Translations under genes and position numbers: made by a program | Part shown: piece by piece, positions 1 through 6,160 of the stretch | Layout: each line of letters starts with the position of its first letter | Position numbering within the stretch: the stretch's first letter is position 1 | Notes under the pieces: generated by a model | Databases searched by the model: none | What the model was told of the DNA's origin: nothing | What the model saw: the letters and a program-made list of their open reading frames with translations, nothing else | Origin: Terriglobia bacterium | GTDB taxonomy: Bacteria > Acidobacteriota > Terriglobia > UBA7540 | Length of the DNA stretch: 7,478 nt | Assembly (NCBI GenBank): GCA_020072905.1 | Contig: JAIQGB010000217.1 | Span: 1 to 7,478 of the forward strand | Direction of reading: 5' to 3'

Positions 1-89
1 GGATGCTTTATCACCTCGACCGTTAGCCCCCAGCGGTGCTGATTGAAGATGTTCTGCCTGTGTGTCACTATGAAGCCAGGGAGAAAACG

Positions 90-296
90 ATGATGTTTCT
101 CATCACCATGATCCGCGACGAGGATGGGACATACGTCGCCGAATGCCCGTCCATTCCGGGCTGCATTAGCCAGGGAAAGACGGAGGAGGAAGCGGAGCGA
201 AACGTCCGCGAGGCCATCAAAGAGTGCCTGGAAGTTCGCGCTGAGAAGGGCATGCCGCTCACCGTCACTACTCGCGAAGTGGAAGTTCCCGTCTGA
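90..296 (+). CDS. HicB-family antitoxin-like protein (68 aa), apparently without HicA
   Basis: This is a short HicB-type partial RNase-H-fold protein. Family members usually neutralise the HicA mRNA interferase and often also repress their own operon. The sequence shows the family signature: a strand 'MFLITMIRDEDGTYVAECP', then 'SIPGCISQGKTEEEA' and an amphipathic helix 'ERNVREAIKECLEV', ending in 'EVEVPV'. At 68 residues it is the short HicB form, with no C-terminal DNA-binding helix-turn-helix or ribbon-helix-helix extension. The frame is open back to an ATG at 36, but AGGGAG at 78-83 lies six bases before the ATG at 90, and family homology begins there, so 90 is preferred. No intact hicA follows: the next gene starts 64 bases downstream and is unrelated. 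Any hicA upstream would lie beyond the window edge. HicB-like orphans are common, so a working toxin-antitoxin role is not shown. Confidence 0.88.
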   Translation: MMFLITMIRDEDGTYVAECPSIPGCISQGKTEEEAERNVREAIKECLEVRAEKGMPLTVTTREVEVPV

Positions 297-360
297 TGTC
301 CACAGTCCCCCTGTTGAGGCCCCACCTCCGCAACAGGCCATCCTGTAGACTCAAATCCAG

Positions 361-1230
361 ATGCCCATGCAATCGCCCGCGCAGCTTCCCTCCCGCCAGC
401 CCAAGCGCAATCTCTCCATCGCTCTTGTTCCCGTGTTGCTGGTGATCATCACATTCCTCTTCTGGCGGCAGACGTGGTTCGGCACGCGGCTGACCGACCG
501 CGAAATGAGCCAGTACCTCACGGACACTTCCGTCCCGCACAAGACCCAGCACGCCCTCTCGCAGCTTGCCGAGCGCATGACGCGTGGCGACGCCTCGGCG
601 CGGCAATGGTACCCGCAAGTGCTGGCGCTCGCCGCAAATCGCGAGGCGGAGTTTCGACTCATGGCCGCCTGGGTGATGGGCCAGGACAATCACTCGGAGG
701 ATTTCCACGCGGCGCTCGCCAAGCTTGTCGGCGATTCCGACCCCATGGTGCGCCGCAACGCCGCGCTCAGTCTGGTGCGCTTTGGCGACGCCGCGGGCCG
801 CGCGGAATTCCGCGCCATGCTCGAGCCGTTTCCCCTCCGCGCGACTCAGGGCGGGACCATCACTTACCGCCTGCGCGAAGGCGATCCGGTGCGGAGCGGC
901 ACCGCCGTGGCGCGTATCGTGAGCGGGGAGAACAAGCCCGTCGACGTGGTCGCACCGGTGGCCGGGGAACTCGCCGGTCGGATGGTAGCGGATCAGGCGA
1001 CCGTCGCGGCGGGTGACGTGGTGGCGGAGATTTCGCCGGGCGAAGATCAGGTCTGGGAAGCGCTGCGCGCTCTCTACTTGGTGGGCGCGGAGGAAGACCT
1101 CGCGGACGTCGAGCGCTTCGCCCGCGGCGTGACCGGCATGCCCGACCGTATCCGCCAGCAGGCCGCGCTCACCGCGCAGGCAATCCACCAGCGGATGCAG
1201 TCCGGCCAGTCGACCCCGTCGCAGCACTAG
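361..1230 (+). CDS. Membrane-anchored HEAT-repeat protein with an inserted lipoyl/biotinyl-like barrel-sandwich domain (289 aa)
   Basis: I do not recognise a named gene. The N-terminus is basic (PKR at 14-16) and is followed by one hydrophobic segment at about 18-36, consistent with an uncleaved anchor with the rest outside the cytoplasm. Residues about 57-155 form helical pairs of HEAT type; the clearest is 'DSDPMVRRNAALSLVRFGD' at 125-143. Residues about 160-226 switch to beta-rich sequence with the repeating pattern of a barrel-sandwich hybrid: 'GDPVRSGTAVARI', then 'VVAPVAGELAG', then 'TVAAGDVVAEISP'. K192 in 'ENKPVDVVAP' sits near the hairpin where lipoyl or biotinyl lysine would be, but spacing is one residue short of the usual DKA motif, so modification is doubtful. 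Residues 227-276 return to helix. A scaffold role between envelope proteins is inference. The start is uncertain (ATG 361 or 367) because no Shine-Dalgarno sequence is visible. The gene may be cotranscribed with the HicB-like gene 64 bases upstream. Confidence 0.85.
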   Translation: MPMQSPAQLPSRQPKRNLSIALVPVLLVIITFLFWRQTWFGTRLTDREMSQYLTDTSVPHKTQHALSQLAERMTRGDASARQWYPQVLALAANREAEFRLMAAWVMGQDNHSEDFHAALAKLVGDSDPMVRRNAALSLVRFGDAAGRAEFRAMLEPFPLRATQGGTITYRLREGDPVRSGTAVARIVSGENKPVDVVAPVAGELAGRMVADQATVAAGDVVAEISPGEDQVWEALRALYLVGAEEDLADVERFARGVTGMPDRIRQQAALTAQAIHQRMQSGQSTPSQH

Positions 1231-1272
1231 CGCAGGGACGGCGGCCTTGAGGGACACTGCCGCGAGCGAACA

Positions 1273-1286
1273 AGGGCCGACGCCCT
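1273..1286. terminator. Short GC hairpin downstream of the HEAT/barrel gene
   Basis: AGGGC (1273-1277) and GCCCT (1282-1286) can pair around a four-base loop, 42 bases after the stop of the upstream gene. There is no T run after it, so an intrinsic terminator role is only possible. Confidence 0.25.
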
Positions 1287-1337
1287 CCCGCCCGGCCTCG
1301 CGCTTGGGCCGCTCTTTGAGCCGCGCACAGATCAAGA

Positions 1338-1377
1338 CAGCCACGGCCCGGTGCTTTACGCGGACGGACCGTGGCTG
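1338..1377. terminator. Nine-base perfect inverted repeat between convergent genes
   Basis: CAGCCACGG (1338-1346) and CCGTGGCTG (1369-1377) are exact reverse complements separated by 22 bases, and the loop contains a further CCG/CGG pairing. The repeat lies between the end of the HEAT/barrel gene (+, 1230) and the end of the exported-protein gene (-, 1442), where a two-way terminator would be expected. Read on the minus strand it is followed by TCTTGATCT, only a weak T-rich tail. The role is inferred from position and symmetry. Confidence 0.35.
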
Positions 1378-1441
1378 ATGAAGATCCGATGAAGTCGGCA
1401 CTCCGGGTTCGGACGGGCGTGCGCGGGATCTGCCTCCCTCC

Positions 1442-1960
1442 CTATCGCCCGGTCATAGCGAACCAGCTTCCGCCGGACGAAGTGACGAAAATGATGGGCG
1501 CGAAACATTCGGAAGGTAGCGCCAACGTCTCTTCGATGTCGGCGTTGCCCGAAGGGTCGGCCGGATAGGCGGCAGTGCTGACATTGACGAAGTCAGGGTT
1601 TCCCGAGCCGTTGATGATCTGGCAACTGACCACGCCCCGGAAGAATGGAATCGGGTTGGTCAGGCGCAGGTTCGCAGGCACCGCGGGATCGTCCGCCAGA
1701 ACGAGCCCCTTAACGTGAACCTCCAGCTTGCCGCCCGCTTTGAGCGATCCGCGACCGTCGGTGATCGTCCAAGGCAAGCCGCCACCCGGAACCCCTCGAA
1801 TGGGATTGTCGGCACCGACGAACGGCCCTCTAACCGTTACCATCGTCTTGAATTCCAGCACGGCGGCGCCGGCTGGGTCCGAAGTTTGGGCCCTGAGCTG
1901 GATTGTCAGAGCCAGGCTGGTTACCACCAGCCCGATCGCAATCACAAACAGTTTCCGCAT
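1442..1960 (-). CDS. Small exported protein of unknown function (172 aa)
   Basis: I do not recognise a named family. The start is the ATG at 1960, supported by GGAGGAG placed five bases upstream on the minus strand; a longer frame to 1981 would add seven residues and disrupt the signal peptide. Residues 1-24 are a typical Sec signal: 'MRK', a hydrophobic core, and a likely cleavage after 'QLRA', leaving a mature N-terminus 'QTSDPAG'. The mature protein is rich in Gly, Pro and beta-favouring residues ('MVTVRGPFVGADNPIRGVPGG', 'KLEVHVKGLVLADDP'), suggesting a small beta-sandwich. It has only two cysteines, C113 and C152, which could form a disulfide in the periplasm or outside the cell. No catalytic motif is evident. 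It is transcribed alone, convergent with the HEAT/barrel gene and divergent from the VOC gene. Tandem repeats lie just upstream of its start (1987-2023). Confidence 0.85.
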   Translation of the reverse strand: MRKLFVIAIGLVVTSLALTIQLRAQTSDPAGAAVLEFKTMVTVRGPFVGADNPIRGVPGGGLPWTITDGRGSLKAGGKLEVHVKGLVLADDPAVPANLRLTNPIPFFRGVVSCQIINGSGNPDFVNVSTAAYPADPSGNADIEETLALPSECFAPIIFVTSSGGSWFAMTGR

Positions 1961-1986
1961 TGTTTCTCCTCCGTTGGTCAAATTGT

Positions 1987-2023
1987 CTCGACGCCAACCT
2001 TCACCCTCGACGCGCCCAACCTT
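1987..2023. repeat. Tandem direct repeat just upstream of the exported-protein gene
   Basis: CTCGACGCCAACCTT at 1987-2001 is followed four bases later by CTCGACGCGCCCAACCTT at 2006-2023. The second copy is the same sequence with three extra bases after CTCGACG. The copies start 19 bases apart, close to two helical turns, and lie 27-63 bases before the start codon of the minus-strand gene. Position and spacing fit a tandem regulator-binding site, though a chance duplication cannot be excluded. Confidence 0.5.
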
Positions 2024-2087
2024 AGTCTGCGAAAGTCACGCTTGGAGAGGTTACTCCGAGTGCTTGGGGCCGATTGTCTCGGCTCCG

Positions 2088-2125
2088 TCACACCTTTGCA
2101 AAGATGGTGTGAGAAGTGCAAAGAT
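2088..2125. promoter_or_regulatory. Nested palindrome and direct repeat in the divergent spacer, candidate operator
   Basis: TCACACC (2088-2094) and GGTGTGA (2106-2112) form a perfect seven-base inverted repeat around 11 bases. Inside it, CTTTGCAAAG (2094-2103) is itself a perfect ten-base palindrome. The nonamer TGCAAAGAT occurs at 2097-2105 and again at 2117-2125, exactly 20 bases apart on the same face of the helix. The site lies between the divergent exported-protein and VOC genes, 109 bases before the VOC start. It could control either gene; no specific regulator is recognised. Confidence 0.45.
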
Positions 2126-2157
2126 CGTCGAAGCCCACCGCCTTCGGCATCCTGGCG

Positions 2158-2188
2158 CTGGGCTCTTGCCCTAGGCCTGAAAGCCCAG
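2158..2188. promoter_or_regulatory. Inverted repeat in the leader of the VOC gene
   Basis: CTGGGCT (2158-2164) and AGCCCAG (2182-2188) are exact reverse complements separated by 17 bases, ending 45 bases before the VOC start codon. If transcribed, this would form a hairpin in the 5' untranslated leader. Function is unknown. Confidence 0.3.
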
Positions 2189-2233
2189 GGAGGCACGACG
2201 ATAGTCGGATGGGGAAAGGAGACGACCCTTAGC

Positions 2234-2611
2234 ATGCTCGCTTCGAATGAGGTGATTGCCTTTGTGGCAACCCGGGACTCAGCCAAGGCAAGAGCGTTCT
2301 ACGAGAACGACCTCGGCCTGCGGCTGATGGGGGATGAACCTTCCGCCTTGGTCTTCGACGCGCACGGGACCATGCTCAGAATCTCCAAAGTCCGTGAATT
2401 CACACCCGCCTCTTACACGGTTCTGGGGTGGAGAGTTCCCGATATCCGCGGTGCGGTGGCCGAACTTGAGCGAAAGGGCGTCGCTTTCGAGCGTTACGAG
2501 GGATTTGGACAGGACGACCGGGGAATCTGGGCGAGCCCCAGCGGCGCCAAGGTCGCCTGGTTCAAGGACCCGGACGGGAACACGCTTTCTCTGACCCAGT
2601 TTGTTGATTAG
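2234..2611 (+). CDS. VOC-fold protein (glyoxalase/bleomycin-resistance/dioxygenase superfamily, 125 aa)
   Basis: A small cytoplasmic protein of the vicinal-oxygen-chelate superfamily, which includes glyoxalase I, antibiotic-binding resistance proteins and ring-cleavage dioxygenases. It has two beta-alpha-beta-beta-beta modules: 'VIAFVATRDSAKARAFYENDLGLRL' (residues 7-31) and 'VLGWRVPDIRGAVAELERKGVAF' (63-85). It ends in the characteristic 'WFKDPDGNTLSLTQF' (109-123). The usual metal ligands look absent: the His expected in strand 1 is replaced by hydrophobic residues, and the Glu after 'DPDGN' is Ser119. It may therefore bind a ligand without metal catalysis; the substrate is unknown. The start is the ATG at 2234. 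AAGGAG at 2216-2221 is 12 bases away, somewhat far, but the family N-terminus fits and the longer open frame back to 1715 overlaps the divergent gene. It appears to be a single-gene unit. Confidence 0.9.
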   Translation: MLASNEVIAFVATRDSAKARAFYENDLGLRLMGDEPSALVFDAHGTMLRISKVREFTPASYTVLGWRVPDIRGAVAELERKGVAFERYEGFGQDDRGIWASPSGAKVAWFKDPDGNTLSLTQFVD

Positions 2612-2680
2612 CCGCACCTGCATCGTCGTGGACGCGCGAGCTCGAACCACCGAGGTCGCCGCCAAAGCCTCTGCCGCCAC

Positions 2681-2710
2681 GGGCGCATCCGGGACGTGAC
2701 CCGGTTGCCC
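2681..2710. terminator. Hairpin between convergent VOC and cytochrome genes
   Basis: CCGGG (2689-2693) pairs with CCCGG (2700-2704) around six bases, and outer GGGC (2681-2684) pairs with GCCC (2707-2710) across a small internal loop. It begins three bases beyond the cytochrome stop codon on the minus strand and 70 bases after the VOC stop, in the right place for a shared terminator. No T tract is present on either strand. Confidence 0.4.
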
Positions 2711-2713
2711 TGT

Positions 2714-3826
2714 TTATGGCACGAGGCGGCGCAGGGTCAGGAACTTGACCTTCTGCTCCGCCTCGGTGCTGGCCATGGGCGAATAGTAGTAGTAGAAGCT
2801 GGCCTCCAATTGAGTCTGGACCCCCGGTGGTGCCGGGAAGGTAAAGGTCTCGTTTCGGGTCTCCTTGGGTGCGAGCCGCGTATCCGTCACGACACGTGCG
2901 GCGCGCAGAAACGCCAGGTGTTCGCGGTTGAGGATTTTGCCCTGCGCGTCGGCGACCGTGCGCCGGAAGACGCGCTCCTGCCGGAAGTGTTTCCCATCGT
3001 AGCGGTCGGCACGGACTTCGAGAATCAACTGGCGCAGAGGTGAGCCGGTAGGCACGTCGTGTCCCGCACCGCGATTGCTGACCTCGACCGAGACCTTCAC
3101 TTGGTTCCCGTCTCGCGCCGCGGAGAGTTGCCCCTTGATCGCCTTGTTGAGCTGGTCGAGGGAGTGGCTGCCAGGAATTTCGTGCAGGTTGAGGGTCAAG
3201 TGGCTGTTGCGTTTCACCCGGGGGTCAACGACATCGCCCTCGACCCGATACATGTGGCACGACTGGCAGCTCTCTCCGCCGCCCGTGTAGGCGCTGTTTT
3301 TCCATTCCGAATATGTCGTAAGCACGGGAAATCCCAACGAGTTGCGGTATTCGTGACAGGTGACGCAGGCAAGCGCGGAGGTGTGGACTTCCGAATACGC
3401 CGTCCCGTGCGCTGTTGAAACCGCCTCTTTCGAAGGCCCGCTCTTGACGAGCGAGAACTCCACTTTCGCCCGGGGATTACCCTCCGTCAACGTCACGTCG
3501 CGAATCGAGTGGCAGTAATCGCAGGTTACGCCTTCCCAGCTCACTTTCTTGATCAGCCCGAGATCTCCGGTCAGGACGGCGATGGGCGAGTGGCAACCCA
3601 GACAAACCTTGCGCGATTGGACGCCGAAATCGGCTTCCGCGAGCTTGAGAGCGTCCTGGAACAGCCGGCTTTCCATGGCGTTGGCGTGAGCCGACCGTTT
3701 CCAGCCGTCGTGAATAGCGCGGTGACAGTCGCCACAAACCTCGGCGCTGCTGGGGGGTTGCAGATCAACTCCGAGTAAAGCAGGGGCGTAAAGAAACAGT
3801 AAGAGGACAAATGGCGTTCTGGACAC
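2714..3826 (-). CDS. Exported pentahaem cytochrome c, cytochrome c554-like, with C-terminal beta-rich domain (370 aa)
   Basis: An electron-transfer protein of the periplasm or outer surface. Five CxxCH haem-attachment motifs are visible: CGDCH (31-35), CLGCH (75-79), CDYCH (102-106), CVTCH (154-158) and CQSCH (187-191). Several free His (39, 47, 140, 148, 209, 215, 221) could be distal ligands. Their spacing resembles the cytochrome c554/c' group. Residues about 230-370 lack haem motifs and look like a beta-sandwich with 'NRGAGHDVPTGSP' (251-263), a motif I associate with multihaem cytochromes, and a 'YYYY' run at 345-348. The frame is open to 4024, but the GTG at 3826 is preferred: GGAGG lies six bases before it, and translation there gives a clean signal peptide, 'MSRTPFVLLLFLYAPALLG'. 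No partner oxidoreductase gene is adjacent, so donor and acceptor are unknown. The gene stands alone, divergent from the transglycosylase. Confidence 0.93.
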   Translation of the reverse strand: MSRTPFVLLLFLYAPALLGVDLQPPSSAEVCGDCHRAIHDGWKRSAHANAMESRLFQDALKLAEADFGVQSRKVCLGCHSPIAVLTGDLGLIKKVSWEGVTCDYCHSIRDVTLTEGNPRAKVEFSLVKSGPSKEAVSTAHGTAYSEVHTSALACVTCHEYRNSLGFPVLTTYSEWKNSAYTGGGESCQSCHMYRVEGDVVDPRVKRNSHLTLNLHEIPGSHSLDQLNKAIKGQLSAARDGNQVKVSVEVSNRGAGHDVPTGSPLRQLILEVRADRYDGKHFRQERVFRRTVADAQGKILNREHLAFLRAARVVTDTRLAPKETRNETFTFPAPPGVQTQLEASFYYYYSPMASTEAEQKVKFLTLRRLVP

Positions 3827-4322
3827 CGAAAACCTCCAAGAGAAGGTGGATTCCCTCCTAACCACTGTCAATTCATTGCCGGGCACGCGCCCGCAGCATT
3901 CCCACAGTTCGGGCGGATTGTACCCCAGAAGGTGACGTAACGTACCTGGAGAAGTTTGCTCTCGCGGCGAAATGTCTGGAGAGGGCTGGGGGAGGATGCC
4001 AGGGAGGATTTGTCGATGCCCCACAGCCGTTCACTAGGCTCAGAGCGGTCCCCGGAGGACTGGGGCGGAAGTGCCGCCAGCTTCCGCGTCAGGTAGGGGA
4101 ACGGTGGCGCGAAACCGGCGAGAATGCGCCTGCGCCCGTGTCAGAAGGTGCCGGCGAGCGCAGGTCGTTTGTGTCGACATTTACGTGAAAAGGCAGTGGA
4201 TAGAGATCCGGCGGCGGTTTTCGATTGACCCCCCTCCTACCAGAAAAGTACAATCGCCAAGTTCGCGTCCAGACAACTAGGGGCGCGGGCTGGGACTTGA
4301 ATCTTGGGGTGATGGGGGGACG
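3827..4322. other. Divergent 496-base spacer between cytochrome and transglycosylase genes
   Basis: I find no convincing gene here. Frames that cross it are unsupported upstream extensions or have no ribosome site and no family resemblance. It holds the sigma70-like promoter at 4225-4254 and an inverted repeat GCGGAAG (4065-4071) / CTTCCGC (4081-4087) with a nine-base loop. On the minus strand there is an isolated TACAAT at 3922-3917, which could be a -10 box for the cytochrome gene but lacks a good -35. A small RNA or long leaders are possible but not shown. Confidence 0.5.
4225..4254 (+). promoter_or_regulatory. Sigma70-type promoter for the lytic transglycosylase gene
   Basis: TTGACC (4225-4230) and TACAAT (4249-4254) match the -35 and -10 consensus at five of six positions each, with an 18-base spacer. 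Transcription would start near 4261, giving a leader of about 60 bases before the transglycosylase start. Confidence 0.65.
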
Positions 4323-6134
4323 TTGCGCGGCAGGTTGAGAGCGCTTTGCTTTCTGTTGGCCGTGCTTGCCTTGGTTTCCTGCGGCACGACAGCCAGGCGC
4401 CGGGTAAGCATCAAGCCGCCCTCGCCAGCCTACGCTCCTGCGGAACTGCCTATTCGCTCGCTCGACGCGATCATTCGTGCTCCGCAGCCACCTCCGCCCG
4501 ACCCGATTGACCAACTCATTGCGCAAGCTGAGCAGTTCTACGCGACCGGCGTCGAGAACTACGGTGCCGGTAACCCCGACAAGGCCCGGCAAGCCTTCGA
4601 CGAGGCTCTGGCCCTGCTCCTCCAATCCAAAACAGACCTAGCCAGCAACGAGCGCTTGCGGAACGAATTCGAGAAACTGGTGGAGAACATCCACAGCCTG
4701 GAGGTGGCGGCCGTCGAGCGTGGAGATGTGCTCAGCGAGCAGAGGTATGAGCCCGCACCCATCGAGTCTTTTTCGGGCCTCACCTTCCCTGTCGATCCCA
4801 AGGTCCGCGAGCGCGTTCAACAGGAGATCGGCACGGTGAGGTCCGACCTGCCATTGGTTTCAAACGACATCGTGGACGGCGTCATCACCTACCTTAAGGG
4901 CAGAGGTGCGGGCTACACCAAGACGGCCCTGACGCGCCTCGGGCGGTACCAGCCACTCTTCGCCGATGTACTCCGCAAGCAGGGCCTGCCGCAGGACTTG
5001 GTCTATCTGGCCGCGGCGGAGAGCGCCTTCAACCCATTCGCGCTTTCGCGCGTCGGCGCCAAGGGCATCTGGCAACTCATGCTCAGCCGGGCGATCGAAT
5101 ACGGCTTGAAGCGAGACCGCTGGGTGGACGAGCGCGAAGATCCGGTCAAATCGACGCAGGTGGCCGTCCGCCACCTCAAGGACCTCTACGAAATGTTCGG
5201 GGATTGGTACCTGGCGATGGCGGCCTATAACTGCGGCCCGGTGGCCGTGCAGCGGGCCATCGAGAAGACGGGCTACGCGGATTTCTGGACCCTCTACAAG
5301 CTCCATGCTCTGCCCGTGGATACGGAGAACTACGTCCCCGTCATCATTGCCACGGCGCTGATCGCCAAAGACCCCAAAGCTTACGGGTTTGAGATCGACC
5401 CCGACCCGCCGCTCCAGACGGATGAGGTCGTGGTCGGTGCGCCGACCGACCTGCGCCTGGTGGCCCAGATCATCGATCATCCCGTTGAAGAGCTGATCCG
5501 GCTTAACCCGGGCCTGCTGCGCTGGACGACTCCCGCCAACGACCCGGAATACGTCCTCCGCCTGCCGGCGGGTACCAAGGGAGTTTACGAGGGGGCCATC
5601 GCGCTCATCCCGCCTGACAAGCGCATCTGGTGGCGCGCGCATAAGGTGGCCGAGGGCGAGACGCTCTCCAGCGTGGCGCGCAAGTTTCGCGTAACGCCCG
5701 TGGCCCTGGCCGGAGTGAACAACCTTGCGCCGGGCGCTTCACTCGAAGAGGGCGCGCGTCTCGTCCTGCCGCTCGCCCCGGGAAACGAATCCTCGCTCGC
5801 CCGTGTGCGGGAGCGCGGGCCGCGCCGCCTCATCCGCTACCGGGTGAAGGCTGGGGACACTCTCGACCGGGTCGCGGACCGCTTTGACGTCACGCCTTAC
5901 CAGATCCGCAGATGGAACAAGCTGCAAAGTCCCAAGATCGCCGCCGGCCGGTCCCTCCGGACCTATGTTGCCGGTGGAGCCGGCGCCGGCTCCGGGGCCT
6001 CTCGCTCGCGGCGCACTCGGAGCTCCAGCTTCTCCCGCCAGCCGAAGAGAAAGACCACCCAAGCTTCGCGCTCTCCGGCCCGCTCGAAAACCCCATCCGG
6101 GGCCGAAGCGCCCGGCTCCGTCGCCTCCCGCTGA
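4323..6134 (+). CDS. MltD-like membrane-bound lytic murein transglycosylase, lipoprotein with SLT and two LysM domains (603 aa)
   Basis: It cleaves peptidoglycan glycan strands, forming 1,6-anhydro-MurNAc ends, in cell-wall turnover. Residues 1-20 are a lipoprotein signal ending in the lipobox LVSC, with lipidated Cys20. A Pro-rich linker and a TPR-like helical pair (about 64-102) follow. The SLT catalytic domain spans about 190-330, with catalytic Glu233 in 'AAAESAFNP', 'GAKGIWQLM' (245-253) and 'AMAAYNCGPVAVQRAI' (298-313). LysM domains lie at about 439-484 and 504-549. The last 50 residues are a Ser/Arg/Lys-rich tail, probably disordered and able to touch anionic wall polymers. Length exceeds E. 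coli MltD (about 450 residues). The start is TTG 4323; GGGGGA at 4315-4320 is very close, so TTG 4335 is an alternative. No ATG is in frame before the lipobox. 'QLMLSRAIEYGL' differs from the common 'QFMPxTxxxYGL', but the catalytic residue is kept, so activity is likely. Confidence 0.95.
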   Translation: MRGRLRALCFLLAVLALVSCGTTARRRVSIKPPSPAYAPAELPIRSLDAIIRAPQPPPPDPIDQLIAQAEQFYATGVENYGAGNPDKARQAFDEALALLLQSKTDLASNERLRNEFEKLVENIHSLEVAAVERGDVLSEQRYEPAPIESFSGLTFPVDPKVRERVQQEIGTVRSDLPLVSNDIVDGVITYLKGRGAGYTKTALTRLGRYQPLFADVLRKQGLPQDLVYLAAAESAFNPFALSRVGAKGIWQLMLSRAIEYGLKRDRWVDEREDPVKSTQVAVRHLKDLYEMFGDWYLAMAAYNCGPVAVQRAIEKTGYADFWTLYKLHALPVDTENYVPVIIATALIAKDPKAYGFEIDPDPPLQTDEVVVGAPTDLRLVAQIIDHPVEELIRLNPGLLRWTTPANDPEYVLRLPAGTKGVYEGAIALIPPDKRIWWRAHKVAEGETLSSVARKFRVTPVALAGVNNLAPGASLEEGARLVLPLAPGNESSLARVRERGPRRLIRYRVKAGDTLDRVADRFDVTPYQIRRWNKLQSPKIAAGRSLRTYVAGGAGAGSGASRSRRTRSSSFSRQPKRKTTQASRSPARSKTPSGAEAPGSVASR

Positions 6135-6160
6135 GCCGTGGCGGCCCGCTATCATTGCGC

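Noticed and set aside
43..71. TTGAAG-N17-CACTAT as a promoter for the HicB-like gene
   Set aside because: Both boxes match consensus weakly, and the start of transcription would overlap the AGGGAG ribosome site at 78-83.
268..1401. Long minus-strand open frame of 377 codons opposite the HEAT/barrel gene
   Set aside because: It is His/Arg/Ala-rich with no domain resemblance, and it overlaps a plus-strand protein with clear membrane, HEAT and barrel features. It is the complement of GC-rich codons.
1715..2233. N-terminal extension of the VOC frame back to 1715
   Set aside because: It would run antisense through the exported-protein gene and the repeat-bearing spacer, and VOC homology begins only at 2234.
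3843..3871. Minus-strand TTGACA (3871-3866) as a promoter for the cytochrome gene
   Set aside because: The base positions 17 away give CACCTT, a poor -10 box, and the transcript would begin almost on the ribosome site at 3834-3838.
4860..5642. Minus-strand open frame of 260 codons inside the transglycosylase
   Set aside because: The plus strand has an unmistakable SLT domain here; the minus frame is an Arg/Val/Asp-rich shadow.
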